Shown: piece by piece, positions 1 to 5,558 of the stretch
Layout of the letters: each line of letters begins with the position of its first letter
How positions within the stretch are numbered: the first letter of the stretch is position 1
DNA from: Clostridia bacterium BRH_c25
Lineage (GTDB): Bacteria > Bacillota_A > Clostridia > Lutisporales > Lutisporaceae
Direction of reading: 5' to 3'
Assembly: GCA_001515955.1 (NCBI GenBank)
Contig: LOES01000079.1
Location: 1 to 5,643 of the forward strand
Length of the DNA stretch: 5,643 nucleotides
Notes under the pieces: model-generated
Told to the model about the DNA's origin: nothing
What the model saw: the letters and a program-made list of their open reading frames with translations, nothing else
Databases searched by the model: none
Program-made: the position numbers and the translations under genes

Positions 1-612
1 CCTCACATGCTCGTGCACCCGACTCCAAACCATCCAACAGGGACTTTGCTCAATGCAGCAGCACATTATTTTGACAAGCAGGGAGAGAAAATGGCACTGC
101 GCCTTTTGAACAGACTGGATATGAACACATCAGGAATTGTTGTGATTCCTAAGAGTGCTGCAGCGCACAGGATACTTGATGAAAGTATGCGGACAGAAAG
201 CGTAAAAAAGTATTATACTGCTATAACAGAAGGGGTCATAGAGCCGCATAAGGGTATAATTGACAAACCCATCGGGAAAGACGAAGCTGATCCCATAAAA
301 AGAAGAGTCACAAGTAATGGGCAGCCGGCAGTTACTATATATGAAACACTAAGCAAGTCAAAGGGTTTTTCATTGCTGCGTCTGGAGCTGGCAACAGGGA
401 GGACACATCAGATAAGGGTTCACCTCAGCTATTTGGGATGCCCGATAGTTGGAGATACTTTATATGGGAAGGAAAGTCCGCTCATTGGCAGACATGCTTT
501 GCATGCCACTGATATGGAGCTTCCGCATCCTGAGGGCCAAGGAATAATCAAGCTGCATGCAGAGCTTCCCGGTGATATCATCAGGCTTGCAGCTCTGTTG
601 GAACTGGAGTGA
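1..612 (+). CDS. RluA-family pseudouridine synthase (5' end outside window)
   Basis: The reading frame is open from the first base and stops at TGA 610-612, so the N-terminus lies outside the window. The visible 203 residues are the catalytic domain of an RluA/RluD-type enzyme, which isomerises specific uridines in rRNA or tRNA to pseudouridine in the cytoplasm. The signature NRLDMNTSG carries the catalytic Asp (codon 118-120, about residue 40 of the visible part). GRTHQIRVH (residues 133-141) and the following GD-LYG motif are the usual later family motifs. LVHPTPNHPTG near the left edge matches the lead-in segment before the catalytic loop. An ATG at 7 is inside the conserved domain and is unlikely to be the true start. 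The RNA target cannot be told from sequence alone. A second family member follows 7 nt downstream. Family assignment is firm; substrate is unknown. Confidence 0.95.
   Translation, partial: PHMLVHPTPNHPTGTLLNAAAHYFDKQGEKMALRLLNRLDMNTSGIVVIPKSAAAHRILDESMRTESVKKYYTAITEGVIEPHKGIIDKPIGKDEADPIKRRVTSNGQPAVTIYETLSKSKGFSLLRLELATGRTHQIRVHLSYLGCPIVGDTLYGKESPLIGRHALHATDMELPHPEGQGIIKLHAELPGDIIRLAALLELE
606..612 (+). promoter_or_regulatory. Ribosome-binding site overlapping the upstream stop codon
   Basis: GGAGTGA at 606-612 is a good Shine-Dalgarno match. It sits 7 nt before TTG 620, and its last three bases are the TGA stop of the first pseudouridine synthase. It decides the start of the second gene and implies that a ribosome finishing gene one can re-initiate on gene two. 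Confidence 0.7.
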
Positions 613-619
613 TTGGCAT

Positions 620-1510
620 TTGAAAAGCTATAATATATTTGATATAGATAAGGAATATGATGGACTGAAGCTTGGTGAATATATCCGAAAAAAGCTTATG
701 ATGTCCAGAAATGGGCTTATAAAGGTTAAGAAATCAGGCTCTCTAAAGGTAAACGGAGGTTTGGTGCATACAGATAAAATATTGAAAACAGGGGACAGGG
801 TGGAATTTGAGCTTCCGGACCAAGGCTCTGAGAACATTCTTCCCGAGTATATGGAGCTTGACATAGTATTTGAAGATGAATATATGATAGTGATCAATAA
901 GGCGGCAGGTATTCCGACCCACCCTTCCAGAAACTATTATATGGGTACATTGGCAAATGGGCTCATGTACCACTTGATGGAGGAGGGCAGAAATGTAACC
1001 ATAAGGCCGGTAAACAGGCTTGACAGGAATACATCGGGCCTTATCCTGTTTGCAAAAAGCTCTCATGTTCAACACCTTATATCCTTGGAGGGCAGCAAGT
1101 ACAATGCGACCAAGGAATACCTGGCCATTGCACAGGGCAGAGTCGAGGCTGATTCAGGCACTATTGATGCTCCTATAGCAAGAGAAAAGGAACATTCTAT
1201 AAGGCATGTGGTAAGAGAGGACGGAGGCAGAGCAATTACTCACTATAGGGTAATTGAACGATATGAGGATTACAGCCTTCTCAGCATTATTCTGGAGACA
1301 GGACGCACACACCAGATAAGAGTCCATATGGCACATTTGGGACATCCGCTGATTGGAGATGAACTATACGGAGGCGGCGAGGGAAAAATAAACAGGCATG
1401 CACTACACGCCTACAAGATAAAAATGCTTCATCCGATATTACATAGCAAGCTGAGCTTTACAGCTGAAATACCTGAAGACATGACTAGGCTCATCAGAAA
1501 ACATTCTTAA
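620..1510 (+). CDS. RluA-family pseudouridine synthase with N-terminal S4-like domain
   Basis: This 296-residue protein is a complete RluA-type pseudouridine synthase, acting on structured RNA in the cytoplasm. Residues about 13-60 look like a small S4-type RNA-binding domain (LGEYIRKKL, then KVNGG). A linker leads into the catalytic domain: VINKAAGIPTHPS, then NRLDRNTSG with catalytic Asp about residue 135, GRTHQIRVH about 229-236, and IGDELYG about 245-251. The length is normal for the family. I chose TTG 620 because GGAGTGA lies at the right distance and the protein then begins just before the S4-like fold. An ATG at 557 is in frame but would overlap gene one by 56 bp and add 21 residues unlike the family. 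The preceding gene is a paralogue sharing all catalytic motifs. The 3' end overlaps the convergent DUF4363 gene by 17 bp. The target uridine is unknown. Confidence 0.93.
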   Translation: MKSYNIFDIDKEYDGLKLGEYIRKKLMMSRNGLIKVKKSGSLKVNGGLVHTDKILKTGDRVEFELPDQGSENILPEYMELDIVFEDEYMIVINKAAGIPTHPSRNYYMGTLANGLMYHLMEEGRNVTIRPVNRLDRNTSGLILFAKSSHVQHLISLEGSKYNATKEYLAIAQGRVEADSGTIDAPIAREKEHSIRHVVREDGGRAITHYRVIERYEDYSLLSIILETGRTHQIRVHMAHLGHPLIGDELYGGGEGKINRHALHAYKIKMLHPILHSKLSFTAEIPEDMTRLIRKHS

Positions 1511-1874
1511 AATTAAAGGCTTCCTTGGCGGGTATATGCTTTATAAGAGTTTTCAAAGAGGACATTTGTGACAAGGCTTCATTTTTATCCTGAGTTTTCA
1601 CATAGGAAGCAAGCCGGGACAGAACCAATTCTATATTGTCAATTTCATAGTGGTCAATAAGCATTGACCATAGTTTGCTTACCTTATCCCATTTGTTGTG
1701 GAATTCTTCCAGCTTTTTGGATGCCGCATCCCAATTCTGCTTTTCAATATCCTCTTCAAGCTCCGAAAGACTATTGGAAAGTCTTTGAGATTCAGAATCC
1801 AGTACGTAAAGGGTGAGACAGCCTCCGGCGATAAGGAGTATTGTAAGTACAGCAATAACTATAAGGGGTTTCAT
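1494..1874 (-). CDS. DUF4363 family membrane-anchored protein
   Basis: This 126-residue protein has one hydrophobic segment (residues about 4-24), then a charged, probably helical domain of about 100 residues. The pattern QNWDAASKKLEEF, the LIDHYEIDNIE segment (about 72-82) and the ending IPAKEAFNFKNVF match DUF4363, a family of unknown function common in spore-forming Firmicutes. The hydrophobic segment contains IAGGC, with Cys at residue 19. This faintly resembles a lipobox, but -3 is Ala and hydrophobic residues continue after it, so a plain membrane anchor with an extracytoplasmic domain is more likely. The start is ATG 1874, one base after the DUF421 stop. Its ribosome-binding site AGGAGG lies inside the DUF421 coding sequence, so the two are almost certainly co-translated. 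The role is unknown; a spore or cell-envelope job with the DUF421 partner is inferred from context. Confidence 0.85.
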   Translation of the reverse strand: MKPLIVIAVLTILLIAGGCLTLYVLDSESQRLSNSLSELEEDIEKQNWDAASKKLEEFHNKWDKVSKLWSMLIDHYEIDNIELVLSRLASYVKTQDKNEALSQMSSLKTLIKHIPAKEAFNFKNVF

Positions 1875-1875
1875 T

Positions 1876-2613
1876 TTACTGTTTTCCTCCTCTTTTGCTC
1901 ATGGAATTTCCTTTAAGCTGATACATAAGCTTTCTTTCAGGATTAAGATAGGCAAAAAATACATCTTTTATGGAGTTTACTTTATTTTTTTTAAGCTCCT
2001 TTATAAGCCAATCATCGTCCAAACCTATTTTGGCAAGGTTATCCGAATTTGTCCTTCCGTCAATTATAACAGTGACAGGCAGATGCTGTGAATCGGGTTT
2101 GATATCCATATCCTTTATTGTAACAGGCTTGTTTTCTGGTTTGGGGATTACACTTAGCTGTCCGCTGGTCTCCAGTATGGCATAGTCAATATCCTCCAGA
2201 TTTGAGAAGTCCTTTAGCCTTAACTGCTCCAGCAGGTCATTCAGATTGTATCTCATTCTTCTAAGCTCCTCCTCCATTATTGTTCCCCGTTCGATAAGGA
2301 TACTGGGTTTGCCGGATATAAAACCTCTTGCACCCTCGCTCTTCAGGGAGATAAGGGATAGAAGCTCCTCCATGATGAATAGTGTAAGAATAGGTATTAT
2401 GCCATTGATAAGAGGAATGCCTACATTTGCCATAGGAACTGCCGCCAAATCTGCAATTATAAGAGCCACAACAAGCTCTGAGGGCTGTAGTTGTCCTATT
2501 TGCCTTTTCCCCATCAATCTGAGCACAATTATAATAACAACATAAAGTATCAATGTTCTGGTGAATATTATAAGCAACGGCCACACCTCTCCAGTATTAT
2601 TACTTATATCCAT
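1876..2613 (-). CDS. DUF421 (YetF-type) membrane protein
   Basis: This 245-residue protein has an N-terminal membrane part with about three helices (residues ~12-32, 47-65 and 68-88) followed by a cytosolic DUF421 domain. The loop GKRQIGQLQPSEL (35-47) between helices one and two is a hallmark of the family, as are RYNLNDLLEQLR (121-132) and AILETSGQLSVIPK (145-158). The length is usual for B. subtilis YetF-like proteins. The biochemical role is not established; DUF421 proteins occur in spore-membrane gene sets such as the spoVA2mob operon, linked to spore heat resistance. The DUF4363 gene follows after one base, forming a two-gene unit. The start is ATG 2613, preceded by a modest GGGGAT sequence. 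The last residues (KRGGKQ) are basic, partly because they encode the next gene's ribosome-binding site. No good promoter is seen upstream. Confidence 0.9.
   Translation of the reverse strand: MDISNNTGEVWPLLIIFTRTLILYVVIIIVLRLMGKRQIGQLQPSELVVALIIADLAAVPMANVGIPLINGIIPILTLFIMEELLSLISLKSEGARGFISGKPSILIERGTIMEEELRRMRYNLNDLLEQLRLKDFSNLEDIDYAILETSGQLSVIPKPENKPVTIKDMDIKPDSQHLPVTVIIDGRTNSDNLAKIGLDDDWLIKELKKNKVNSIKDVFFAYLNPERKLMYQLKGNSMSKRGGKQ
1886..1891 (-). promoter_or_regulatory. Ribosome-binding site for DUF4363 inside DUF421
   Basis: On the minus strand AGGAGG lies 11 nt before ATG 1874. It is read within the last codons of the DUF421 gene (the Arg-Gly-Gly near its C-terminus). With the stop and start codons one base apart, this supports translational coupling. 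Confidence 0.75.
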
Positions 2614-2696
2614 ATAATCCCCATGATGTCAAAAAAATATTAAATATAGTCCTAGAGGTTTTATAGAACGGTAATTAGTGGTAATATGATTATAAG

Positions 2697-2724
2697 AAAA
2701 AAATCTCCGGGAATCCGGAGATTT
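2697..2724 (-). terminator. Intrinsic terminator of the CBS-domain gene
   Basis: A perfect 10-bp inverted repeat (AAATCTCCGG at 2701-2710 and CCGGAGATTT at 2715-2724) encloses a 4-nt loop. On the minus strand the stem runs into seven T residues (2703 to 2697). It begins 12 nt after the CBS-gene stop codon and fits a Rho-independent terminator for that gene. It separates the gene from the DUF421-DUF4363 unit on the same strand. Confidence 0.92.
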
Positions 2725-2735
2725 GAAACTAGAAT

Positions 2736-3155
2736 CTAGTGTCTTACACCCATTGAAATATTGTGAAGTGCTTCACCGGCTTCGTTTTCAAGTATGTTTT
2801 CTACTGCCAGGTCGCCTATTGCAACGATGCCAACCAGTATATCAGATTCTACAACTGGAAGTCTTCGCACCTGGTTCTCGGCCATGATATCGGCAACTGT
2901 GTGAATATCCATTTCCGGAGTAGCGCATTTGATGTTAGTAGTCATAACTTCGGAAATCTTCTGGTTGGAATCATTGCCTTTTGCCACTCCACGGAGGATA
3001 ATATCCCTGTCGGTGACAATGCCAACAACCTTGTTATTATCGGTTACCGGCACAGAGCCGACATTTAACTGCCCCATTATGGAAGCGGCCTTGGTAACTG
3101 TATCACTTGGTGAAACTGTACTGACATCGGTGGTCATAATCTGTTTAACCTTCAC
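2736..3155 (-). CDS. Two-CBS-domain (Bateman module) protein
   Basis: This protein of about 139 residues is made almost wholly of two CBS domains (about residues 4-58 and 67-122), which pair to bind adenine nucleotides or similar ligands. The first half has IMTTDVSTVSP then GSVPVTDNN and GIVTDRDI; the second repeats this as VMTTNIKCATP, RRLPVVES and GIVAIGDLA. No enzyme or membrane domain is attached, so it is a stand-alone cytosolic sensor of the YhcV-like size class; ligand and partner are unknown. I prefer GTG 3155 because GAAAGG (3165-3170) lies 9 nt upstream, and the protein then starts with the family-typical KVKQIMT. Two in-frame ATGs at 3161 and 3164 would add two or three residues but sit 3 and 0 nt from that site. 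It is transcribed alone, ending at the hairpin 2697-2724, and divergently from the sigma-factor gene. Confidence 0.93.
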   Translation of the reverse strand: MKVKQIMTTDVSTVSPSDTVTKAASIMGQLNVGSVPVTDNNKVVGIVTDRDIILRGVAKGNDSNQKISEVMTTNIKCATPEMDIHTVADIMAENQVRRLPVVESDILVGIVAIGDLAVENILENEAGEALHNISMGVRH

Positions 3156-3164
3156 AAGCATCAT

Positions 3165-3170
3165 CCTTTC
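3165..3170 (-). promoter_or_regulatory. Ribosome-binding site of the CBS gene
   Basis: On the minus strand GAAAGG lies 9 nt before GTG 3155, a normal spacing. For the tandem ATGs at 3164 and 3161 the spacing is 0 and 3 nt, too short. This favours the GTG start. Confidence 0.5.
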
Positions 3171-3201
3171 ATTTATTGAATGGGCGTATTTGAACGTAAG
3201 A

Positions 3202-3230
3202 ATTGTATGATTCTGTAAAGAAACTTTTAA
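3202..3230 (-). promoter_or_regulatory. Possible vegetative promoter of the CBS gene
   Basis: On the minus strand TTAAAA (3225-3230) is followed after 17 nt by TACAAT (3202-3207). The -10 matches 5 of 6 consensus bases and the -35 matches 4 of 6. It would give a leader of about 40 nt. The region is very A/T-rich, so chance matches are likely. Confidence 0.3.
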
Positions 3231-3305
3231 AATAAAAATATTATTGTTCTATGAATAGCTTTACCCTTTTATTTTTTTTTAGAAGTTAAAAAAAGCAGAA
3301 AAAAA

Positions 3306-3335
3306 TGAAACAATTTCTATTTTTTTGTGTAATAT
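3306..3335 (+). promoter_or_regulatory. Candidate ECF-type promoter of the sigma/anti-sigma unit
   Basis: TGAAAC (3306-3311) is followed after 16 nt by TGTAAT (3328-3333). This is close to the TGAAAC-N16-CGTA form known for SigW-like ECF sigma factors, with T for C at the first -10 base. It lies about 25 nt before the sigma-gene start. Two runs of seven A (3288-3294 and 3299-3305) sit just upstream of the -35 element, as in an UP element. A TATACT at 3333 could instead be a vegetative -10, but no -35 box is correctly placed for it. Autoregulation is inference. Confidence 0.4.
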
Positions 3336-3359
3336 ACTGTATAGCCTGGGGGTGATGCT

Positions 3360-3926
3360 GTGCATGTAGAGGCCGGCATTATTGCTCGATGTAAAAAGCA
3401 TGACAAGACTGCTTTTATCGAGCTTTTCAAAATGTATGAGAGATATCTATATAAGCTTTGCTACAGCTATGTGCAGAATGAGCCGGATGCTCTGGATATG
3501 GCTCAGGAGGTTTATATAAAAGTATTCAAAAATATCTCTAAGTTTGATGAAAAAATGCCCTTTCACCCTTGGTTCAGAACAGTTGCGGTTAATACCTGCC
3601 TTAACTTCAAGAGGACCCGCAGATATGATTCGGTATCGCTGAATAAGTCGGATGATGATGACAAAGCTCTGGAGGATGTAATTGCAGCACAAAAGGATGT
3701 GGAATCGGAGGTACTGGATAAGGAATTGGGGCAGTTGATAAGGGAAAATCTGGAGTGTCTCAAGCCCAAGCATAGAATGGTACTGGTTCTTAGATACTAT
3801 GAGGGATTGAGCTATGAGGAAATTGCAGTGCTGCTCAAGGAGCCGATAGGTACTGTAAAGACGAATATTCACAGGGCAAGATACGTTCTGAAGGAAAAGC
3901 TCGGGAATATCATAAACCGTACATAA
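3360..3926 (+). CDS. ECF-like sigma-70 family RNA polymerase sigma factor
   Basis: This 188-residue protein has only regions 2 and 4, as in extracytoplasmic-function sigma factors. Region 2 spans about residues 18-88, with the core-binding stretch ALDMAQEVYIKVF (44-56) and the -10-reading part PWFRTVAVNTCLNFKRTRR (70-88). A short acidic linker (SDDDDKALED, 97-106) leads to region 4 (about 131-182), whose helix-turn-helix LSYEEIAVLL...GTVKTNIHRAR reads the -35 element. The start is GTG 3360, preceded by GGGGGTGAT (3348-3356), which pairs well with the 16S rRNA 3' end. The next gene, 35 nt on, encodes a zinc-binding anti-sigma factor, so this is a regulated pair. A promoter-like TGAAAC-N16-TGTA upstream may be its own target. 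I cannot assign an ECF subgroup or regulon. Downstream genes DUF2953 and ytfJ are in the same orientation and may be under its control. Confidence 0.93.
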   Translation: MHVEAGIIARCKKHDKTAFIELFKMYERYLYKLCYSYVQNEPDALDMAQEVYIKVFKNISKFDEKMPFHPWFRTVAVNTCLNFKRTRRYDSVSLNKSDDDDKALEDVIAAQKDVESEVLDKELGQLIRENLECLKPKHRMVLVLRYYEGLSYEEIAVLLKEPIGTVKTNIHRARYVLKEKLGNIINRT

Positions 3927-3961
3927 TGGATTTAGTGTGAAACTTATTGGAGGTGTGGAAA

Positions 3962-4402
3962 ATGAGCTGTGGATTTGACAGGGAAATAATTCAGAAATAC
4001 GCCGACAACACCATTGATCCACTGGAATTGATTTTTCTTAGAGAGCATATAAACTACTGTGGCGAGTGCAGAAAGGAACTGAATATGGTAATGACTCTGG
4101 AAAACGAGCTGGAGAAGTTTTTTGATGATGATTCAGGGGTAAGAGAGCTTGATCTGCTGATAAACAAGCTGGTGGATAACTGCATGTATGAGCTGAACAA
4201 GAGGGAAAAGCTTAAGTACGTACTAAACAGAGGCATGAAATTAGGAAGCAGTATTATGAACAATTCCATAAAGTTCATGAAATACATACCCGGGAGAAGG
4301 TATGTGGCCAAAGGCGTAAAAAAGACTGCTTCAAAAACCCGGAATCTGCTGACAGCTATTGTTAAAAAGAGAGTTGGAGAGCTCTTGGACAGTGTGAGAT
4401 AA
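3962..4402 (+). CDS. Zinc-finger (ZAS/zf-HC2) anti-sigma factor, apparently soluble
   Basis: This 146-residue protein begins with a ZAS zinc-binding anti-sigma domain: Cys3, His29, Cys33 and Cys36 (HINYCGEC). The spacing C-X25-H-X3-C-X2-C is that of redox-sensitive RsrA of Streptomyces. It presumably binds the sigma factor encoded just upstream and keeps it from RNA polymerase. I see no transmembrane helix, unlike many ECF anti-sigma factors. The last 65 or so residues are very basic (KREKLK, GRRYVAKGVKK, VKKRVGE) with few acids, suggesting contact with nucleic acid, membrane surface or another partner. ATG 3962 is chosen because GGAGGTG (3949-3955) lies 6 nt upstream; an in-frame TTG at 3947 overlaps that site. 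Gaps are 35 nt to the sigma gene and 22 nt to DUF2953, so co-transcription is likely. The inducing signal is unknown. Confidence 0.85.
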   Translation: MSCGFDREIIQKYADNTIDPLELIFLREHINYCGECRKELNMVMTLENELEKFFDDDSGVRELDLLINKLVDNCMYELNKREKLKYVLNRGMKLGSSIMNNSIKFMKYIPGRRYVAKGVKKTASKTRNLLTAIVKKRVGELLDSVR

Positions 4403-4424
4403 ATAATTTTTGGGGGTAGACCCT

Positions 4425-5090
4425 ATGCTGGTATTGTTGATCATTCTTAAAATATTGCTTTATATACTTTTGTTCATATTGGGGCTGGTGCTGCTCCTTA
4501 TGATAATACCCTTCAATTATTCAGGACAGGTTCTGGCTGCCGATGGATTCAGGGTGCAGCTTGTTCTGGGCTGGGCTTGGAAGCTTCTTGGAATAAACGC
4601 GGAAATTGAGGGAGAAGCTGTGGATATAACCTTACAGGTTATGGATAGAAGAGTATACAGGCTGAAGAGCAGGAATACAGAAGAGAAAGAAGAGCAGCCC
4701 GGGCAAAAGCCTGAAAAAAAGGAAAAGGAAAAAAAGCCGGGAAAAGGGCTTAGCATAAAGGATTTTACAGATAAGACATTGATAAATGAAATCCTTGAGT
4801 ACTTCAAGAAAGTGATCAATATTGCAAAGCCAAAGTATTTTCATTTATACGGAACCTATGGCTTTGATGATCCGTCCCTTACCGGAATAACGTGCGGCAT
4901 CACGGGGATAATCAAAAATTTGATCCCTCATGCAAGACTTCACCTGACTCCTGATTTTTCCCAGGAGATAATAGATCTGGATTTGCGCGCTGAAGGCAGT
5001 ATGGTGGTAGGAAGCCTGGTTTATCAGACAGTAAGGACCATTCTGAAAAAACCTGTGAGAAGAATTTTATTCAGTAAGAAAAAAAGTTGA
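4425..5090 (+). CDS. DUF2953 protein (YtfI-like)
   Basis: This 221-residue protein starts with a long hydrophobic segment (about residues 2-28) that should anchor it in the membrane. A short beta-rich part follows (GFRVQLVLGWAWKLLG), then a low-complexity Lys/Glu linker (about 85-108) and a conserved C-terminal domain. The motif GFDDPSLTG (146-154) followed by a Gly/Ile-rich stretch is the recognisable DUF2953 signature. Function is unknown. In B. subtilis the DUF2953 protein YtfI is encoded next to the spore germination protein YtfJ, and the same order is seen here, so a role with YtfJ in the forespore or spore membrane is likely. ATG 4425 is preceded by GGGGG at 4412-4416, 8 nt away; an in-frame TTG at 4410 overlaps that site and is not preferred. 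It lies 22 nt after the anti-sigma gene. Confidence 0.88.
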   Translation: MLVLLIILKILLYILLFILGLVLLLMIIPFNYSGQVLAADGFRVQLVLGWAWKLLGINAEIEGEAVDITLQVMDRRVYRLKSRNTEEKEEQPGQKPEKKEKEKKPGKGLSIKDFTDKTLINEILEYFKKVINIAKPKYFHLYGTYGFDDPSLTGITCGITGIIKNLIPHARLHLTPDFSQEIIDLDLRAEGSMVVGSLVYQTVRTILKKPVRRILFSKKKS

Positions 5091-5148
5091 AACTTTTTTA
5101 AGTTATCAGTGTAATTATTATATGTAGAACAAATTTGAGAATAATTAG

Positions 5149-5154
5149 AGGAGG
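5149..5154 (+). promoter_or_regulatory. Strong ribosome-binding site of ytfJ
   Basis: AGGAGG, within the longer AGAGGAGG from 5147, lies 9 nt before ATG 5164. It fixes the start of the YtfJ gene and predicts efficient translation. The 73-nt spacer before the gene shows no convincing vegetative or sporulation-type promoter, although it is long enough to hold one. Confidence 0.8.
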
Positions 5155-5163
5155 ATATAAGTT

Positions 5164-5553
5164 ATGGAAGGAAAAACACCCATAAATGAAAGCTTGGAAA
5201 CTTTATTCAGTCATCTGGAAAAATTCCTGAAAACAGAAACAGTAATTGGAGAACCTATAGTTGTAGGGGAAACAACACTAATCCCCATTATCACTGTAGC
5301 CTTCGGCTGCGGCGGTGGTGGCGGCGGCGGAAAAGACGAAAAGGGCAACGACGGCATGGGAACAGGTGTAGGCGTTGGTGCCAAAATATCTCCTGATGCA
5401 ATAATAGTCATCAAAGAGGACGCAGTAACAATGCTTCCTGTAAAGAGCAGATCAAACATTGAAAAGCTGGTCAGCATGGTTCCGGAAATAGTAAAGAAGA
5501 TCAAGCTTAAGAAGGAAGACAAAGGCTGCTGCACTGAAGATAAGAACGAGTAG
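5164..5553 (+). CDS. ytfJ: YtfJ/GerW family spore protein
   Basis: This 129-residue protein matches the Spore_YtfJ family. The N-terminal helix INESLETLFSHLEKFL leads into VIGEPIVVGETTLIPI (27-42), the family core. Next come a Gly-rich loop with seven consecutive glycines (50-56) after Cys49, the segment GTGVGVGAKISPDAIIVI (67-83) and a Lys-rich tail ending in Cys122-Cys123. It lacks a signal peptide or membrane helix. In B. subtilis YtfJ (GerW) is made in the forespore and is needed for normal germination, notably with L-alanine; this role is carried over by homology. The protein is somewhat shorter than the B. subtilis one. DUF2953 lies upstream, as in the B. subtilis ytfI-ytfJ pair. An intrinsic terminator follows 5 nt after the stop codon, so this is the last gene of its unit. 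Confidence 0.93.
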   Translation: MEGKTPINESLETLFSHLEKFLKTETVIGEPIVVGETTLIPIITVAFGCGGGGGGGKDEKGNDGMGTGVGVGAKISPDAIIVIKEDAVTMLPVKSRSNIEKLVSMVPEIVKKIKLKKEDKGCCTEDKNE

Positions 5554-5558
5554 TAAGG

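Noticed and set aside
557..619. ATG 557 as start of the second pseudouridine synthase
   Set aside because: It would overlap the first gene by 56 bp and add residues unlike the family; TTG 620 has a well-placed GGAGTGA.
743..1075. Minus-strand open frame inside the second pseudouridine synthase
   Set aside because: Antisense to conserved catalytic-domain codons; composition is not protein-like.
1816..1822. Lipoprotein processing site at Cys19 of DUF4363
   Set aside because: The residues before Cys (Ala-Gly-Gly) are a poor lipobox and the hydrophobic segment continues past the Cys, so a membrane helix is more likely.
2682..2688. CATATTA on the minus strand as a SigG -10 for DUF421
   Set aside because: It matches the -10 form, but no acceptable -35 lies 16-18 nt upstream; that position is inside the CBS terminator hairpin.
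3447..4022. Long minus-strand open frame across the sigma-factor gene
   Set aside because: It lies opposite a clearly homologous sigma factor, spans its stop and the anti-sigma start, and shows no recognisable protein features.
5080..5099. Inverted repeat AAAAAAGT/ACTTTTTT over the DUF2953 stop codon as a terminator
   Set aside because: The 8-bp stem has a single G-C pair and would be too weak to stop transcription; probably a chance result of A/T-rich sequence.
5100..5146. SigF- or SigG-type promoter before ytfJ
   Set aside because: GTGTA at 5109 and GAGAATAATT at 5137 are partial matches, but the spacing is wrong for the known consensus and both are A/T-rich chance sequences.
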